DNA of 42,491 bases from an uncultured Anaerolineae bacterium (GTDB lineage: Bacteria; Chloroflexota; Anaerolineae; J036; Brachytrichaceae). Positions 23,997 to 32,953 of the stretch are shown one piece after another. Under the pieces are notes generated by a model that was not told the origin of the DNA, ran no database searches, and saw only the letters and a program-made list of their open reading frames with translations. Where the stretch lies: the NCBI GenBank assembly GCA_937959265.1, contig CALGMA010000029.1, positions 1 through 42,491 of the forward strand. The letters run 5' to 3'. The position numbers and the translations under genes are program-made. How positions within the stretch are numbered: the stretch's first letter is position 1; every line of letters starts with the position of its first letter.

Positions 23997-26246
23997 ATGG
24001 CTACGCTTCCCCGGCTCACCCTGCCACAGAAGGTCAAGGAAGGCACTGTCCCGAGTTCGGCCATCGCCGTCGTGCTGGACGCCGCGCTGGATGCCTACCA
24101 TGCCGGCGCGTTCGACGAATTGCTGCTACAGCGTCTGGGTGTGCTGCAATGGGTCGCCCGCCGCTATCTCCAACCGATCCTCGGCACGGCCGGTGACCGG
24201 TTGCCTCTCGAACGCCGGCTGGCTGCAGCCGCCGAACTGCTGTTGCGCTGGGCCGTCACTCAACTGCGGCCCGACCGCGCACCGACGCTCGAACTGGGCG
24301 ACCGCGAAGCCTGGCTGGAACGCACCAGTTGGCGTCCGTTCATCGCTGTGATGTGTCACTACGGCTTTGCGCCCGTGCCGGACTTCCGCGATCGCTACTA
24401 TCGCCGCCCCGGTGAATCCGCAGCCGACAACCTATGCGGCCTGTGGAACGTCGGACCAAGCACGTTCTACCGGTACTTGGAGAAAGGCCGGCGGCTGATC
24501 GCTCAGCTGCTTCACGAGCAACGGCTGGACCGGCGACATACGACTTCGTTGCGCACTTTCGTCTGGCGCGAAGTCATCCAGGCGTGCAGCTTTGCCTCAG
24601 AAGCCGAGCGTGTAGCCTGGCACCAGCAGCAAGTACAGGCTACCATCCAGGCGAAGGACTTCCTATCGGCGTTCTGGCACACGCACATGGCCGGCGACCT
24701 GAGGCAGTTGTGCGAGTTCACACAGCGCCATCTTGCTGTGCTGGCTGGCGAACTCGAGTTCAAGGCAGCCTGGCAGGCGTTGCTCGAGCGCGACCGGCCA
24801 CCCGCCGAGCACATTGCGCTGCTGCTGACGGATGCGGCGATCCACCAGATGCTTGGCGACGCCGAAAGCGAACAAGCAGCCTACGAAGCAGCGCTCCGGC
24901 TGGCTGCCCAAGCACACGATGCGCGCCGCACCGGCATTGTTTGCAGCCGGCTCGGCCGGTTCTACGAGTCCCGCGACTCCGATCGCGCCTTCGCTTACTA
25001 CCAAGAAGCAGCCGCGCTGCTCGCCGAGGCCGACGCTGCCGACGATCCAGAAGTCCAAGAAGAGCGCGCCGCGGTTTTGGTGCGCGTGGCCTGGCTCTAC
25101 GCGCTGCGCAACGATCCACGCGCGCGTACCGTATTGGAACGCGCCGAGGCGCTGCGGGCGCGCACTCCGTTCGACGATGACCAACAAGCGCTGATCGAGC
25201 AGGCCTGGGGCGAGTATTGGCGTCGCGCCGGCGATGCGATGCGTGCGCTGGAACACACCCATCGCGCCCTCAGCATCTACGAGAAGCTGAACGACCAGCA
25301 CGGCGTTGTCAAAGCCTATATCAACCTCAGCCTGGCGTACGGAGAGGCCAGGCAGTTCGAGCACGCGATCGAATGTGGCAGGCGAGTGCTCAACATGGCG
25401 AACCGCATTGCTATCGGCGCGGAGGCGATGGCCAGCACATACCTCAACCTCGGCGCGAACTATTTCTGGCTGGGCGACTACGACGCGGCCATCGCTTACT
25501 ATCAGCAAGGTCTGAAAGTGGCCACCGAAGCGGACCTCAGGCTACATGTCCGGCGAGCGCATTACAATCTGGCCGAGGCATTCTACATGCGCTTCCGCAT
25601 CTGGCGCGCACCAGAGGATGAACGCCAGGGCGACGCCCATGTTCAGGCCGCGCTCGCAGCCTGGGCGCACGAATCCGACCCAGCACACGTCGCGTTGACC
25701 AAGGATCTCAAACAGGAAATTCTAGGGGAGCATCAGACCCGCGTCTACGACCGCTTTCTCCCCCAGGAAGCCGCGGCGCACTACGCCGAGATGGCCGAAA
25801 TCGAGAGGCAGCGCATCATTCTCGCCGCGCCGGGCAAACCCGAAGAACACATCCGCGCCCACCTTAACATCGCCAATGCCTATCTCGCCATCAGCGTTAA
25901 GGAGCGCGAGGCCGCGCTGGCGCTGATCGAGGAGCATGGCCTGGGCGACCGGTTCGCCAGCGAGTTCGAACGGCTGCGAACCACGTTCGAGCGCGCGCTT
26001 ACGCGAGAGCAGAAGCTGGAGGCGGAATGGAAGGCAAGAGCCGGCGACCTGTTGAACGACACACGGCGCACTGCGGTGCTGAAGCACTTGTGCGAGCGCA
26101 ACACGATCAACAAGAGTGCCTATGCCGAGCTATGCAGCGTCGGGCCGGCAACGGCATCCAAGCACCTGGTTCATCTCACCGCGCTGGGGCTGCTGAAGCA
26201 GATCGGTCGCGGCCCGAGCACACATTACATGTTGCCGGAGGGGTGA
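23997..26246 (+). CDS. TPR protein with C-terminal winged helix, putative regulator
   Basis: A 749-residue, mainly helical protein. Residues about 1-180 form an uncharacterised domain with a possible HTH-like stretch (NLCGLWNVGPSTFYRYLEKGRRLI). Residues about 230-620 contain TPR-type helix pairs, for example VKAYINLSLAYGEARQFEHAIECGRR and STYLNLGANYFWLGDYDAAIAYYQQGL. The C-terminus (about 685-749) is a winged-helix domain: RTAVLKHLCERNTINKSAYAELCSVGPATASKHLVHLTALGLLKQIGRGPSTHYML. This layout suggests a DNA-binding sensor whose TPR part binds a partner. It is divergent from the peptidase gene, 226 bp apart, and may control it. There is no ATPase motif. The ATG at 23997 begins MATLPRL; no good ribosome site is visible. 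Confidence 0.78.
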   Translation: MATLPRLTLPQKVKEGTVPSSAIAVVLDAALDAYHAGAFDELLLQRLGVLQWVARRYLQPILGTAGDRLPLERRLAAAAELLLRWAVTQLRPDRAPTLELGDREAWLERTSWRPFIAVMCHYGFAPVPDFRDRYYRRPGESAADNLCGLWNVGPSTFYRYLEKGRRLIAQLLHEQRLDRRHTTSLRTFVWREVIQACSFASEAERVAWHQQQVQATIQAKDFLSAFWHTHMAGDLRQLCEFTQRHLAVLAGELEFKAAWQALLERDRPPAEHIALLLTDAAIHQMLGDAESEQAAYEAALRLAAQAHDARRTGIVCSRLGRFYESRDSDRAFAYYQEAAALLAEADAADDPEVQEERAAVLVRVAWLYALRNDPRARTVLERAEALRARTPFDDDQQALIEQAWGEYWRRAGDAMRALEHTHRALSIYEKLNDQHGVVKAYINLSLAYGEARQFEHAIECGRRVLNMANRIAIGAEAMASTYLNLGANYFWLGDYDAAIAYYQQGLKVATEADLRLHVRRAHYNLAEAFYMRFRIWRAPEDERQGDAHVQAALAAWAHESDPAHVALTKDLKQEILGEHQTRVYDRFLPQEAAAHYAEMAEIERQRIILAAPGKPEEHIRAHLNIANAYLAISVKEREAALALIEEHGLGDRFASEFERLRTTFERALTREQKLEAEWKARAGDLLNDTRRTAVLKHLCERNTINKSAYAELCSVGPATASKHLVHLTALGLLKQIGRGPSTHYMLPEG

Positions 26247-26297
26247 AGAGAAACCATCTCCGGTCTCGATCTTCTCCCTGCTCCCTGATCCCCCAGG

Positions 26298-27302
26298 TTA
26301 CTTGCGCGCACTGAGCGTGTAGAGCTTCACGTCCTTGCCGCCGAGTTTGTATTTGTATTCCTCGTTACCCTGGAGGAAATCGAACGTACGGCGGCCGTCC
26401 TGGATGGCTTTCTCGATCAGCCGGGCAATCAGCACCTGGCCAGGGCTGAGATAAGCATACTTCTCCGGGTCCAGGCCAGAGTTATAGACCAGCACGGCGT
26501 CTTCGTATACGAAGTTCATGTATGCTGCTGCACGCACCCTTTCGACCTCCAGGAAGGCAAGCTGCAACCAACCGGCCTCGAACATTGCGCGCGCGATCGC
26601 GTGGAAGAAGCGTGCCATGCGCGGGGTCATGAACGCTGCCTTATCCGGCACCGAAGCCTTCATCAGCGCGATGAAGTCGTCCACGTCACGCGCCAACGCC
26701 CCGGCATCGGTCGTGAAGGTGACGGCGACGTCTTCACTCGCCCGGCGCAGCTTGCGTTGTAACTCGCGGCGTTCCTTGCCGTCCAGCATCGCCAGATAGG
26801 CGTCGAACGTGTCCGGCAGCGCTACGACTGGGCAGACATCCTCGAAGGCGACATGCGCGTGCCAACCCTCGGCATTCAGCATCTCCACGAACGCGCTCAA
26901 GGTAGGCGAAGTCTCGATGATGTTGCACAGGCCGATGGTGTGCCACGTGGGCGCGTCGCTGCTCTTGAGGAAGTCCACCACGATTCGAAAGCACGCCAAC
27001 TCACAGCCACGGGCAAAGATGAAATCCAGGTAGTCCGATACTTCCTTGCAGCCAACCAGCGCCACTTCCACCGCGCCCAGCGCGTTGGATTCGAAGAAGA
27101 GCGGCGCGATGCCGACCAGCGCGCCATCCTCGCGCATGGCCAACACACGCAATTTGCCATCACCCAGCTCACGCCACCACGTCCGCTGCCACTCGTTGGT
27201 CAGAAAGAGTGTGTTCGACGCAGATCGCTTCAGCAACGCATTCCACTCACCGGCCAATTGCTCGAACGCTTCGGGGGTAGTGTAAACGTCGGTGCGCATC
27301 AT
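26298..27302 (-). CDS. CelD/BcsL-type GNAT acetyltransferase
   Basis: A 334-residue protein of the CelD-like (FemAB-related, double GNAT) group. The N-terminal half has FEQLAGEWNALLKRSASNTLFLTNEWQRTWW, usual for the group, and LVGIAPLFFES. The second half carries LDGKERRELQRKLRRA, followed by AYMNFVYEDAVLVYNSGLDPEKYAYLSPGQVLIARLIEKAIQDGRRTFDFLQGNEEYKYKLG, the conserved GNAT core. Members act in polysaccharide or lipid-linked pathways; the acceptor is unknown. Its ATG overlaps the def stop codon by 4 bp (ATGA), so the two are translationally coupled. Confidence 0.82.
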   Translation of the reverse strand: MMRTDVYTTPEAFEQLAGEWNALLKRSASNTLFLTNEWQRTWWRELGDGKLRVLAMREDGALVGIAPLFFESNALGAVEVALVGCKEVSDYLDFIFARGCELACFRIVVDFLKSSDAPTWHTIGLCNIIETSPTLSAFVEMLNAEGWHAHVAFEDVCPVVALPDTFDAYLAMLDGKERRELQRKLRRASEDVAVTFTTDAGALARDVDDFIALMKASVPDKAAFMTPRMARFFHAIARAMFEAGWLQLAFLEVERVRAAAYMNFVYEDAVLVYNSGLDPEKYAYLSPGQVLIARLIEKAIQDGRRTFDFLQGNEEYKYKLGGKDVKLYTLSARK

Positions 27303-27811
27303 TCGAGGTCTTCCGTAGCTTCTTCCTTGACCCGCCAGACGCGGTCGGGCGAAACCAGCTTGTCAATGTAAAGCACGCCGTCCAGATGATCTATCTCGTG
27401 CAGGAAGGCGCGTGCCACATGGCCTTCGACTTCGAACTTGACCCGGTTGCCATGGCGATCGAGCGCGCGCACGACAACGCGGTAGGGGCGTGCCACGTCG
27501 CCACGCCAGCCTGGAATGGATAGGCACCCCTCCTGGTGCTCCCACGTCTCGTCCGACTGTTTGACCACTTCGGGATTGATCAGCTCATAGAGCACACCGC
27601 TGCCGGTGATGTCGTCAGCCTGCGGCACCTCGACGACTGCAACGCGCTGTGAGATGCCCACCTGGGGCGCAGCCAGCCCTTGGCCGTGCGCCTGGCGCAT
27701 CGTCTCCACCATGTCGTCGAGAAGTTTCCACGTATCGCGGGTGATCTTTTCGACCTTCTTCGCCTTTTTGCGGAGGATCGGATCACCGATCTTTCGAATT
27801 TCTCTAACCAT
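27299..27811 (-). CDS. def: Peptide deformylase
   Basis: Removes the formyl group from the initiator methionine of nascent proteins. The 170-residue protein has all three metalloenzyme motifs: GLAAPQVG (45-52), EGCLS (94-98, metal ligand Cys96) and HEIDH (138-142, two His ligands and catalytic Glu). The N-terminus MVREIRKIGDPILRKKA is standard. No Shine-Dalgarno site is visible before the ATG. It is the first gene of a pair with the CelD-type acetyltransferase, 109 bp after the cNMP/PH gene on the same strand. Confidence 0.95.
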   Translation of the reverse strand: MVREIRKIGDPILRKKAKKVEKITRDTWKLLDDMVETMRQAHGQGLAAPQVGISQRVAVVEVPQADDITGSGVLYELINPEVVKQSDETWEHQEGCLSIPGWRGDVARPYRVVVRALDRHGNRVKFEVEGHVARAFLHEIDHLDGVLYIDKLVSPDRVWRVKEEATEDLE

Positions 27812-27920
27812 AGCTTACATCGTGTGCCCGGTGTGCCTGTCGGCGCCTTCGCACTACGTAAGGCCGCCGAGGCATAGAAGCATACGCGCCGGACGTGAGC
27901 CGCGACTGAACCGCCGGCGC

Positions 27921-29708
27921 TCAGCCGAGTGGCCGCTCCCCGTGGATGCGAGTCAACTCGTCGTAGATGCCGATCCACTCGATGAACTCACGTCGGCGGC
28001 GCGCCGCCTCCTTATCGCGTTGGGCGGCGCGATAGGCCTCCAGTCGCGTCACCACCTCGCGCTGTACGCCGCGCGGATTCCACACGCGCGCGAAGTTCAA
28101 CTCGTTGTCCATACCACCGGTGCGAATGGCCACGTCGCCTACGTTGAACAGGTTGTCCACGAAGCCTTTGGTCACAGCAGTCACATTTTGCACATTCGCC
28201 AGGCTGGCCGTGCGTTGCGAAGTGCCAAGCAACCCAAATGGCGTGCGCTTGTATTCGATCAGGCGCTCGGTCGTGAGCATGTACAGGTCATTGCGCCAGT
28301 CCTCATATTGCCAGACCAGCCAGAATAACAGGATGAATCCGAGCAAGGCAACGACGACAACTGCCGGCGTCTCGAACAGCAGCCGGCGCAACGAAGATGC
28401 GCTGAACCAGACGAAGACCATCGCTGCGAGATAGAGCAGAAAAAGCAGAAACGGCATAATCGTCGTGCCGATCAACGCCAGCCAGTGCTTGCGATAGACG
28501 ATGATATCGGGCGCGCGCACCAGGCGCATGCGCGGCAACAACTCATTGCGCAAGTCGGCCAGCCCGATGCCAACGCGACGAAGGAGGGGCAGCGGCTGTT
28601 CACTCTTATTTGCCTCTGGTGCAGGACCGGGCGGCGCGAATGTGGGCAACGGCTTCGTTCCCACGTCCATTTCCCGGCGCAGTTCGCTGCGCACTTTCGA
28701 ACGCTCGGTTGCAGCGACCTCGACGCGCGCACGGGCCTGTTGATCGAGGATGAGCTTCGAGACCTTATTCGGCTCGGCCACCCACTCGAACTGAATGTTA
28801 GCGCGCGCGCCCAACGTCTCGATCATGAGCGTGCCGGTGTCCAGCACAGTGCTGATGAAATTCGGCCGTTCGACCGTAACGTTCTGCACCGAACTGATAG
28901 GCGCTTCGTCTTGCGAATCGTAGATGATGAGGATGCGCTCGCGATGAATCACGCGCTGATCGGTCACAACATAGTAGTCATTCCACCAGTCAATCAGGAA
29001 CCACAGGAAGCTGGCGAACGCCACGAATAGCAACGCACCCACGAATGCCACACCAAACGGGCCGCTGAAGATCGGACGAACCGGCGGCAGGAAAGTCGCC
29101 CCAGCGAACGCTAACATCAATGCAGTAAACCACTGGCTCTGCAGGAGCACCCACCAGTGCTTGCGCCCGAACCACAGCACCAACTCACCCGGCCGTTGTG
29201 TGTCGAAGCGCCGGCGCTGCTTGATGTATTTCTCCGCCTCGGGGGTGTAGGTCAGATGCTCGCGAATGTAACCCTCACGCTCCAGCAATTGCTGGAATTC
29301 GCCTCGCGGGATATACCACAACTGCACCGGCGTCACCGTCTCAATCGTCACCTCGCTGGGATGGCCGGTGACGAACGGCAACTCGTTCAGGATCTCGCCC
29401 GGCTTCACGAACCGAATGACGGGGTCTTTGCCGCCCTTCTCCGGCGCGCGGATGAGCATCTTTCCGCGGCGGAGGATGTAGAGGTTGGTATCCTCCGCGC
29501 CGGCCAGGATCAGAATCTGGCCCTCGTTCACCATGCGCGTGCGCATCAACCCGAGCACGGACTTGAACTCCACATCGGTTAGGCGCGAGAAGAGCGTGGA
29601 TTCGCGCAATTGGCGCACGATGTCATCCGGCGTGAGGGTTGCCTGGATCGCTTTCGAATCGGGTTCGGGCGCCTGGCCGTTGGTCGCGTTGCCAGCTTCC
29701 TGAGCCAT
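27921..29708 (-). CDS. Cyclic-nucleotide-binding domain fused to two bacterial PH domains
   Basis: A 595-residue membrane protein. Residues about 30-155 are a cNMP-binding domain: LFSRLTDVEFKSVLGLM, EGQILILAGAEDTNLYILRRGKMLI and GEILNELPFVTGHPSEVTIETVT. Two similar units follow. Each has two membrane helices and then a YdbT-type bPH2 domain. The first unit has DWWNDYYVVTDQRVIHRERILI and SSVQNVTVERP; the second has EDWRNDLYMLTTERLIEYKRTP and ANVQNVTAVTKGFVDNLFNVGDVAIRTG. A Pro-rich linker separates them. It may link cAMP- or cGMP-like signals to a membrane process, but the ligand-binding Arg of CAP-type sites is not certain here. Its ATG directly follows the glycosyltransferase stop, so the two are cotranslated. 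Confidence 0.85.
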   Translation of the reverse strand: MAQEAGNATNGQAPEPDSKAIQATLTPDDIVRQLRESTLFSRLTDVEFKSVLGLMRTRMVNEGQILILAGAEDTNLYILRRGKMLIRAPEKGGKDPVIRFVKPGEILNELPFVTGHPSEVTIETVTPVQLWYIPRGEFQQLLEREGYIREHLTYTPEAEKYIKQRRRFDTQRPGELVLWFGRKHWWVLLQSQWFTALMLAFAGATFLPPVRPIFSGPFGVAFVGALLFVAFASFLWFLIDWWNDYYVVTDQRVIHRERILIIYDSQDEAPISSVQNVTVERPNFISTVLDTGTLMIETLGARANIQFEWVAEPNKVSKLILDQQARARVEVAATERSKVRSELRREMDVGTKPLPTFAPPGPAPEANKSEQPLPLLRRVGIGLADLRNELLPRMRLVRAPDIIVYRKHWLALIGTTIMPFLLFLLYLAAMVFVWFSASSLRRLLFETPAVVVVALLGFILLFWLVWQYEDWRNDLYMLTTERLIEYKRTPFGLLGTSQRTASLANVQNVTAVTKGFVDNLFNVGDVAIRTGGMDNELNFARVWNPRGVQREVVTRLEAYRAAQRDKEAARRRREFIEWIGIYDELTRIHGERPLG

Positions 29709-30473
29709 TCAGCGAGATTCTAGCATCGCGGCCAGAGCGAAGCGGATGAGCGCCGTCTGGCGCCGCCAACGCCATGGCTGGCGCATCAGCCGGTATAGCC
29801 ACTCGAGATTGGCGCGCTGCACCCAGTCCGGTGCGCGCTGCTGCACGCCGGCGATGAAATCGAACGCGCCGCCTACACCCATGCCGACAATCCCGCCGGC
29901 GTCATCTGCCACAGCAGGCGCCAATAGCGGCAAGTTGCGCGCCAGCCACTTGTCCTGCGCCGGCGCGCCGTAGGCCACGAAGAGGAGCTGCGGCCGCGCT
30001 GCGCGCACGCGCGCGACGAGCGCCATTTCTTCCTCGCGCCGCGGCGAACCAGCGTATGCGCCCGCCACCATCAATCCCGGATGGGCGAGCACGAGCGCCG
30101 CTGCCGCCCGCTCGGCCACACCGGGCTGCGCACCCAGGAAGAACACCCGCCAGCGATGGCGCGCTGCCAAGGCACACAGCTTCAGCATCAGGTCCACGCC
30201 GGCCACGCGCTCGCGCAGTCTCACCCCACGCCGCCCAGCGGCCCACACTACACCGGCGCCGTCCGGTACGTTGAGCGCGGTGGACGCCAGCACAGCCCGG
30301 AACTCTTCGTCACGCCTGGCAGCCATGACGAATTCGGGGTTCACGGTGGCGAACTGGTGCGCGCCGCCGCGCCGAATCAGCGATGCAGCGATCTCGCACG
30401 CCTCGCTATAAGTGACATCGTCCACCCGCACGCCTAAGATCTCGACCGACTGTGGCCTCATCGTTTCTGTCAT
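29709..30473 (-). CDS. WecG/TagA/CpsF family glycosyltransferase
   Basis: A 254-residue GT26 enzyme expected to add N-acetylmannosamine-type sugars to a lipid-linked precursor at the inner membrane face. The start ILGVRVDDVTYSEACEIAASLI is typical, as are TVNPE (43-47), NVPDGAGVVWAAG (Asp71 is the probable catalytic base), LFFLG-like VFFLGAQPGVAERAA, and FVAYGAPAQDKWLARN. The C-terminal basic segment (RMQPWRWRR-like) may bind membrane. It is divergent from the cysteine desulfurase gene (34 bp) and abuts the cNMP/PH gene. AGGA lies 5 bp before the ATG. Confidence 0.9.
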   Translation of the reverse strand: MTETMRPQSVEILGVRVDDVTYSEACEIAASLIRRGGAHQFATVNPEFVMAARRDEEFRAVLASTALNVPDGAGVVWAAGRRGVRLRERVAGVDLMLKLCALAARHRWRVFFLGAQPGVAERAAAALVLAHPGLMVAGAYAGSPRREEEMALVARVRAARPQLLFVAYGAPAQDKWLARNLPLLAPAVADDAGGIVGMGVGGAFDFIAGVQQRAPDWVQRANLEWLYRLMRQPWRWRRQTALIRFALAAMLESR

Positions 30474-30494
30474 CCAATCCTAACCTTGCCGCTT

Positions 30495-30500
30495 TACAAT
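30495..30500 (+). promoter_or_regulatory. TACAAT -10-like element 7 bp before the desulfurase start
   Basis: TACAAT followed by 7 bp and then the ATG at 30508, without a Shine-Dalgarno site. It is compatible with a leaderless transcript. Confidence 0.45.
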
Positions 30501-30507
30501 CGCCTGC

Positions 30508-31689
30508 ATGAGCACGACGCGCAGGCAAATATATCTGGACTACTCAGCCACGACGCCCGTCGCGCCAGAGGTGAGGGCAGCCATGCAACCCTACTGGAGC
30601 GATGTGTTCGGCAACGCATCGTCGCTGCACAGCTTTGGGCGCGATGCGGCCGCCGCGCTGGACGACGCGCACACCGTGGTCGGCTGCGCGATCGGCGCAC
30701 GCGCCAGCGAGATCGTCTTCACCGGTTGTGGCACCGAGGCCGACAACCTGGCGTTGCGCGGCGTCGCCTTCGCCGCACGCCGCGCCAATGGCAGCTCGCC
30801 CGGCCACATCATTACCACGCCCGTCGAACACCATGCCGTCGAAGCAACCGCGCACCAACTGCATACGCAATTCGGCTTCGACTTGACGCTGCTGCAGGTG
30901 GACGGCTGCGGGCGCGTGGACCCCGACGACGTGCGGCGTGCCATCCGCCGGGACACCGTCATCGTCAGTGTGATGCTGGCCAACAACGAAATTGGCACGC
31001 TCCAGCCGGTGCGCGAGATCGGCGCGATCTGCCGCGAGCGAGGCGTGCCCTTCCACACCGACGCCGTCCAGGCGCCGGCTTACTTGCCCGTCCACGTGGA
31101 CGAACTGAATGTGGACCTGTTGGCGCTTTCGGCGCATAAATTCTACGGCCCGAAGGGCGTTGGCGTGCTCTATATCCGCGAGGGCACGCCATATATGCCG
31201 GCGATTACCGGCGGCGGGCATGAGCGGGGACGACGCCCAGGCACCGTCAACGTCGCCGGCGCAGTCGGCGCCGCGGCAGCAATCAAATATAGTGCGCGCG
31301 AGCGAGACGCGCAGGCGGCGCGCCTGACCAGGCTGCGCGACCGGCTGATTCAAGGCGTATTGGCCAGCGTGCCCGACGTCCGGCTCAGCGGCCATCCTAC
31401 CGATCGGCTGCCGAACCACGCCAGCTTCGTGTTCAACCACGTAGATGGCGAGTCGTTGTTGATGGCGCTGGACGTCGAAGGCATCGCCGTCAGCACCGGT
31501 TCGGCCTGCACCAGCGGCAATCCCGAACCATCACCGGTGCTAGTGGCTATGGGCATCCCGCGCGAGTGGGCGCTGGGCGGCCTGCGCATCACGCTGGGAT
31601 ATCACACCACGGAAGAGGAAATTGACGCCGTGCTGGATGTGCTGCCCAGGTGCGTGGCGCGCGTGCGCGCGGCAAGCCTGGAGTTTTGA
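30508..31689 (+). CDS. iscS: Cysteine desulfurase (NifS/IscS family)
   Basis: A PLP enzyme that takes sulfur from cysteine as a persulfide for Fe-S clusters or thiolated tRNA. Of 393 residues, the PLP-stacking His is at 108 (VEHHAVE), the Schiff-base Lys at 211 (LSAHKFYGPKG) and the catalytic Cys at 334 (GSACTSGN). The N-terminus IYLDYSATTPVAPEV is standard. It is followed after 29 bp by mnmA on the same strand, so the pair likely provides sulfur for 2-thiouridine in tRNA. No isc/suf scaffold genes are nearby. Whether it should be called IscS or NifS cannot be settled from sequence. Confidence 0.93.
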   Translation: MSTTRRQIYLDYSATTPVAPEVRAAMQPYWSDVFGNASSLHSFGRDAAAALDDAHTVVGCAIGARASEIVFTGCGTEADNLALRGVAFAARRANGSSPGHIITTPVEHHAVEATAHQLHTQFGFDLTLLQVDGCGRVDPDDVRRAIRRDTVIVSVMLANNEIGTLQPVREIGAICRERGVPFHTDAVQAPAYLPVHVDELNVDLLALSAHKFYGPKGVGVLYIREGTPYMPAITGGGHERGRRPGTVNVAGAVGAAAAIKYSARERDAQAARLTRLRDRLIQGVLASVPDVRLSGHPTDRLPNHASFVFNHVDGESLLMALDVEGIAVSTGSACTSGNPEPSPVLVAMGIPREWALGGLRITLGYHTTEEEIDAVLDVLPRCVARVRAASLEF

Positions 31690-31718
31690 ATCCACTCACA
31701 ACCCGGCGAACAACGGCA

Positions 31719-32852
31719 ATGAAGCAGGCACGCGTAGTGGTGGCCATGAGTGGCGGCGTGGATTCGTCGGTCGCGGCAGCTTTGCTGGTGCAGCAGGGCT
31801 ACGATGTGATCGGCATCATGCTGCGCCTGTGGGCGGAGGAAGCGCATGCGGGCGAGGAGCACAACACCAATCGCTGCTGCGCGCCAGAGGCCATCGCGGA
31901 TGCGCGCGCCATCGCGAAGCTGCTTGGCATTCCCTTCTACGATATTCACGCCGAGCATGTCTTCAAGCAGCGCGTCGTAGATTCATGGATCGCCGGCTAC
32001 GCCGACGCCACCACGCCCAACCCATGCTTCACTTGCAACCGCACGATCCGCTTCGGCTTTCTGATGCAGAAGGCGCTCGCCCTCGGCGCGGACTACCTGG
32101 CGACCGGCCACTATGCGCGCGTGGATCAGATGATGACAGCAGCCGACGTCGCATCCCCGCCACAGGTCCGCTATCGCCTCCTGAAGGGGAAAGACGCGCA
32201 GAAAGACCAGAGCTACGTCTTGCACGTCCTGGGCCAGCAGGATTTAGCGCGTGCAATGTTCCCGGTCGGTGAACACACAAAGGAAGAGGTGCGCCAGATG
32301 GCACGTGACTTCGGCCTGCCCACCGCCGAACGCCCGGAGAGCCAGGATTTGTGCTTTCTGACACAGGGTGACTATCGCAGCTTCCTGATCCGCAACGCGC
32401 CGGAGATCGCCCGGCCAGGGCCGATCGTGAACACGCGTGGGGAAGTGATCGGTCGGCACGAGGGACTGCCCTTCTACACTATCGGCCAGCGCAAGGGCCT
32501 GCACATCGCTACGCGCTCAGCCCACAGCGAGCCGCTCTACGTGCTGCGGCTAGACGCGGCGAATAATGCCGTCGTGGTCGGCAGCGCCGGTGAGCTGGGC
32601 GTGCGCACTGCGCGGACGCGCAAGATGCACTACGTGAGCGGCGAGCCGCCGGCCGCGCCACTACGCTGCACGGCCAAGATTCGCTACAAGGCCAGGGAAG
32701 CCCCTGGTTGGCTCAGGCCGCTGCCGGATGGCGGCGCCGAGTTCGAATTCGACATGCCGCAGCGCGACGTGACGCCAGGTCAAGGACTGGTGTGTTACCT
32801 GGGCGATGAGGTGATCGGCGGCGGCATGATCGCGCGCGACAGCGCAACGTGA
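31719..32852 (+). CDS. mnmA: tRNA-specific 2-thiouridylase MnmA
   Basis: Makes 2-thiouridine at the wobble position 34 of Glu, Gln and Lys tRNAs. Of 377 residues, the PP-loop SGGVDSS is at 11-17, the catalytic Cys pair is Cys103 (NPCFTC) and Cys212 (SQDLCF), and FYTIGQRKGLHI is the usual C-terminal mark. The start is the ATG at 31719, 24 codons inside the longer open frame, because the conserved part starts MKQARVVVAMSGG. It lies 29 bp after the desulfurase, which would donate sulfur. Confidence 0.95.
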   Translation: MKQARVVVAMSGGVDSSVAAALLVQQGYDVIGIMLRLWAEEAHAGEEHNTNRCCAPEAIADARAIAKLLGIPFYDIHAEHVFKQRVVDSWIAGYADATTPNPCFTCNRTIRFGFLMQKALALGADYLATGHYARVDQMMTAADVASPPQVRYRLLKGKDAQKDQSYVLHVLGQQDLARAMFPVGEHTKEEVRQMARDFGLPTAERPESQDLCFLTQGDYRSFLIRNAPEIARPGPIVNTRGEVIGRHEGLPFYTIGQRKGLHIATRSAHSEPLYVLRLDAANNAVVVGSAGELGVRTARTRKMHYVSGEPPAAPLRCTAKIRYKAREAPGWLRPLPDGGAEFEFDMPQRDVTPGQGLVCYLGDEVIGGGMIARDSAT

Positions 32853-32953
32853 ACGGATAATGCGCCCGAGGAAGCGCATTGGCGAATCCGACCTGCCGGC
32901 GTTGAGCGATTAAGGCAGCGGGAGCCACCGATCACCCTTCATGCTTTCACGAG

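Noticed and set aside
29709..29730. TAGAAT as a leaderless promoter for the cNMP/PH gene
   Set aside because: The hexamer overlaps the last codons of the abutting glycosyltransferase gene, and the two genes are adjacent with no gap, so translational coupling explains the start better.
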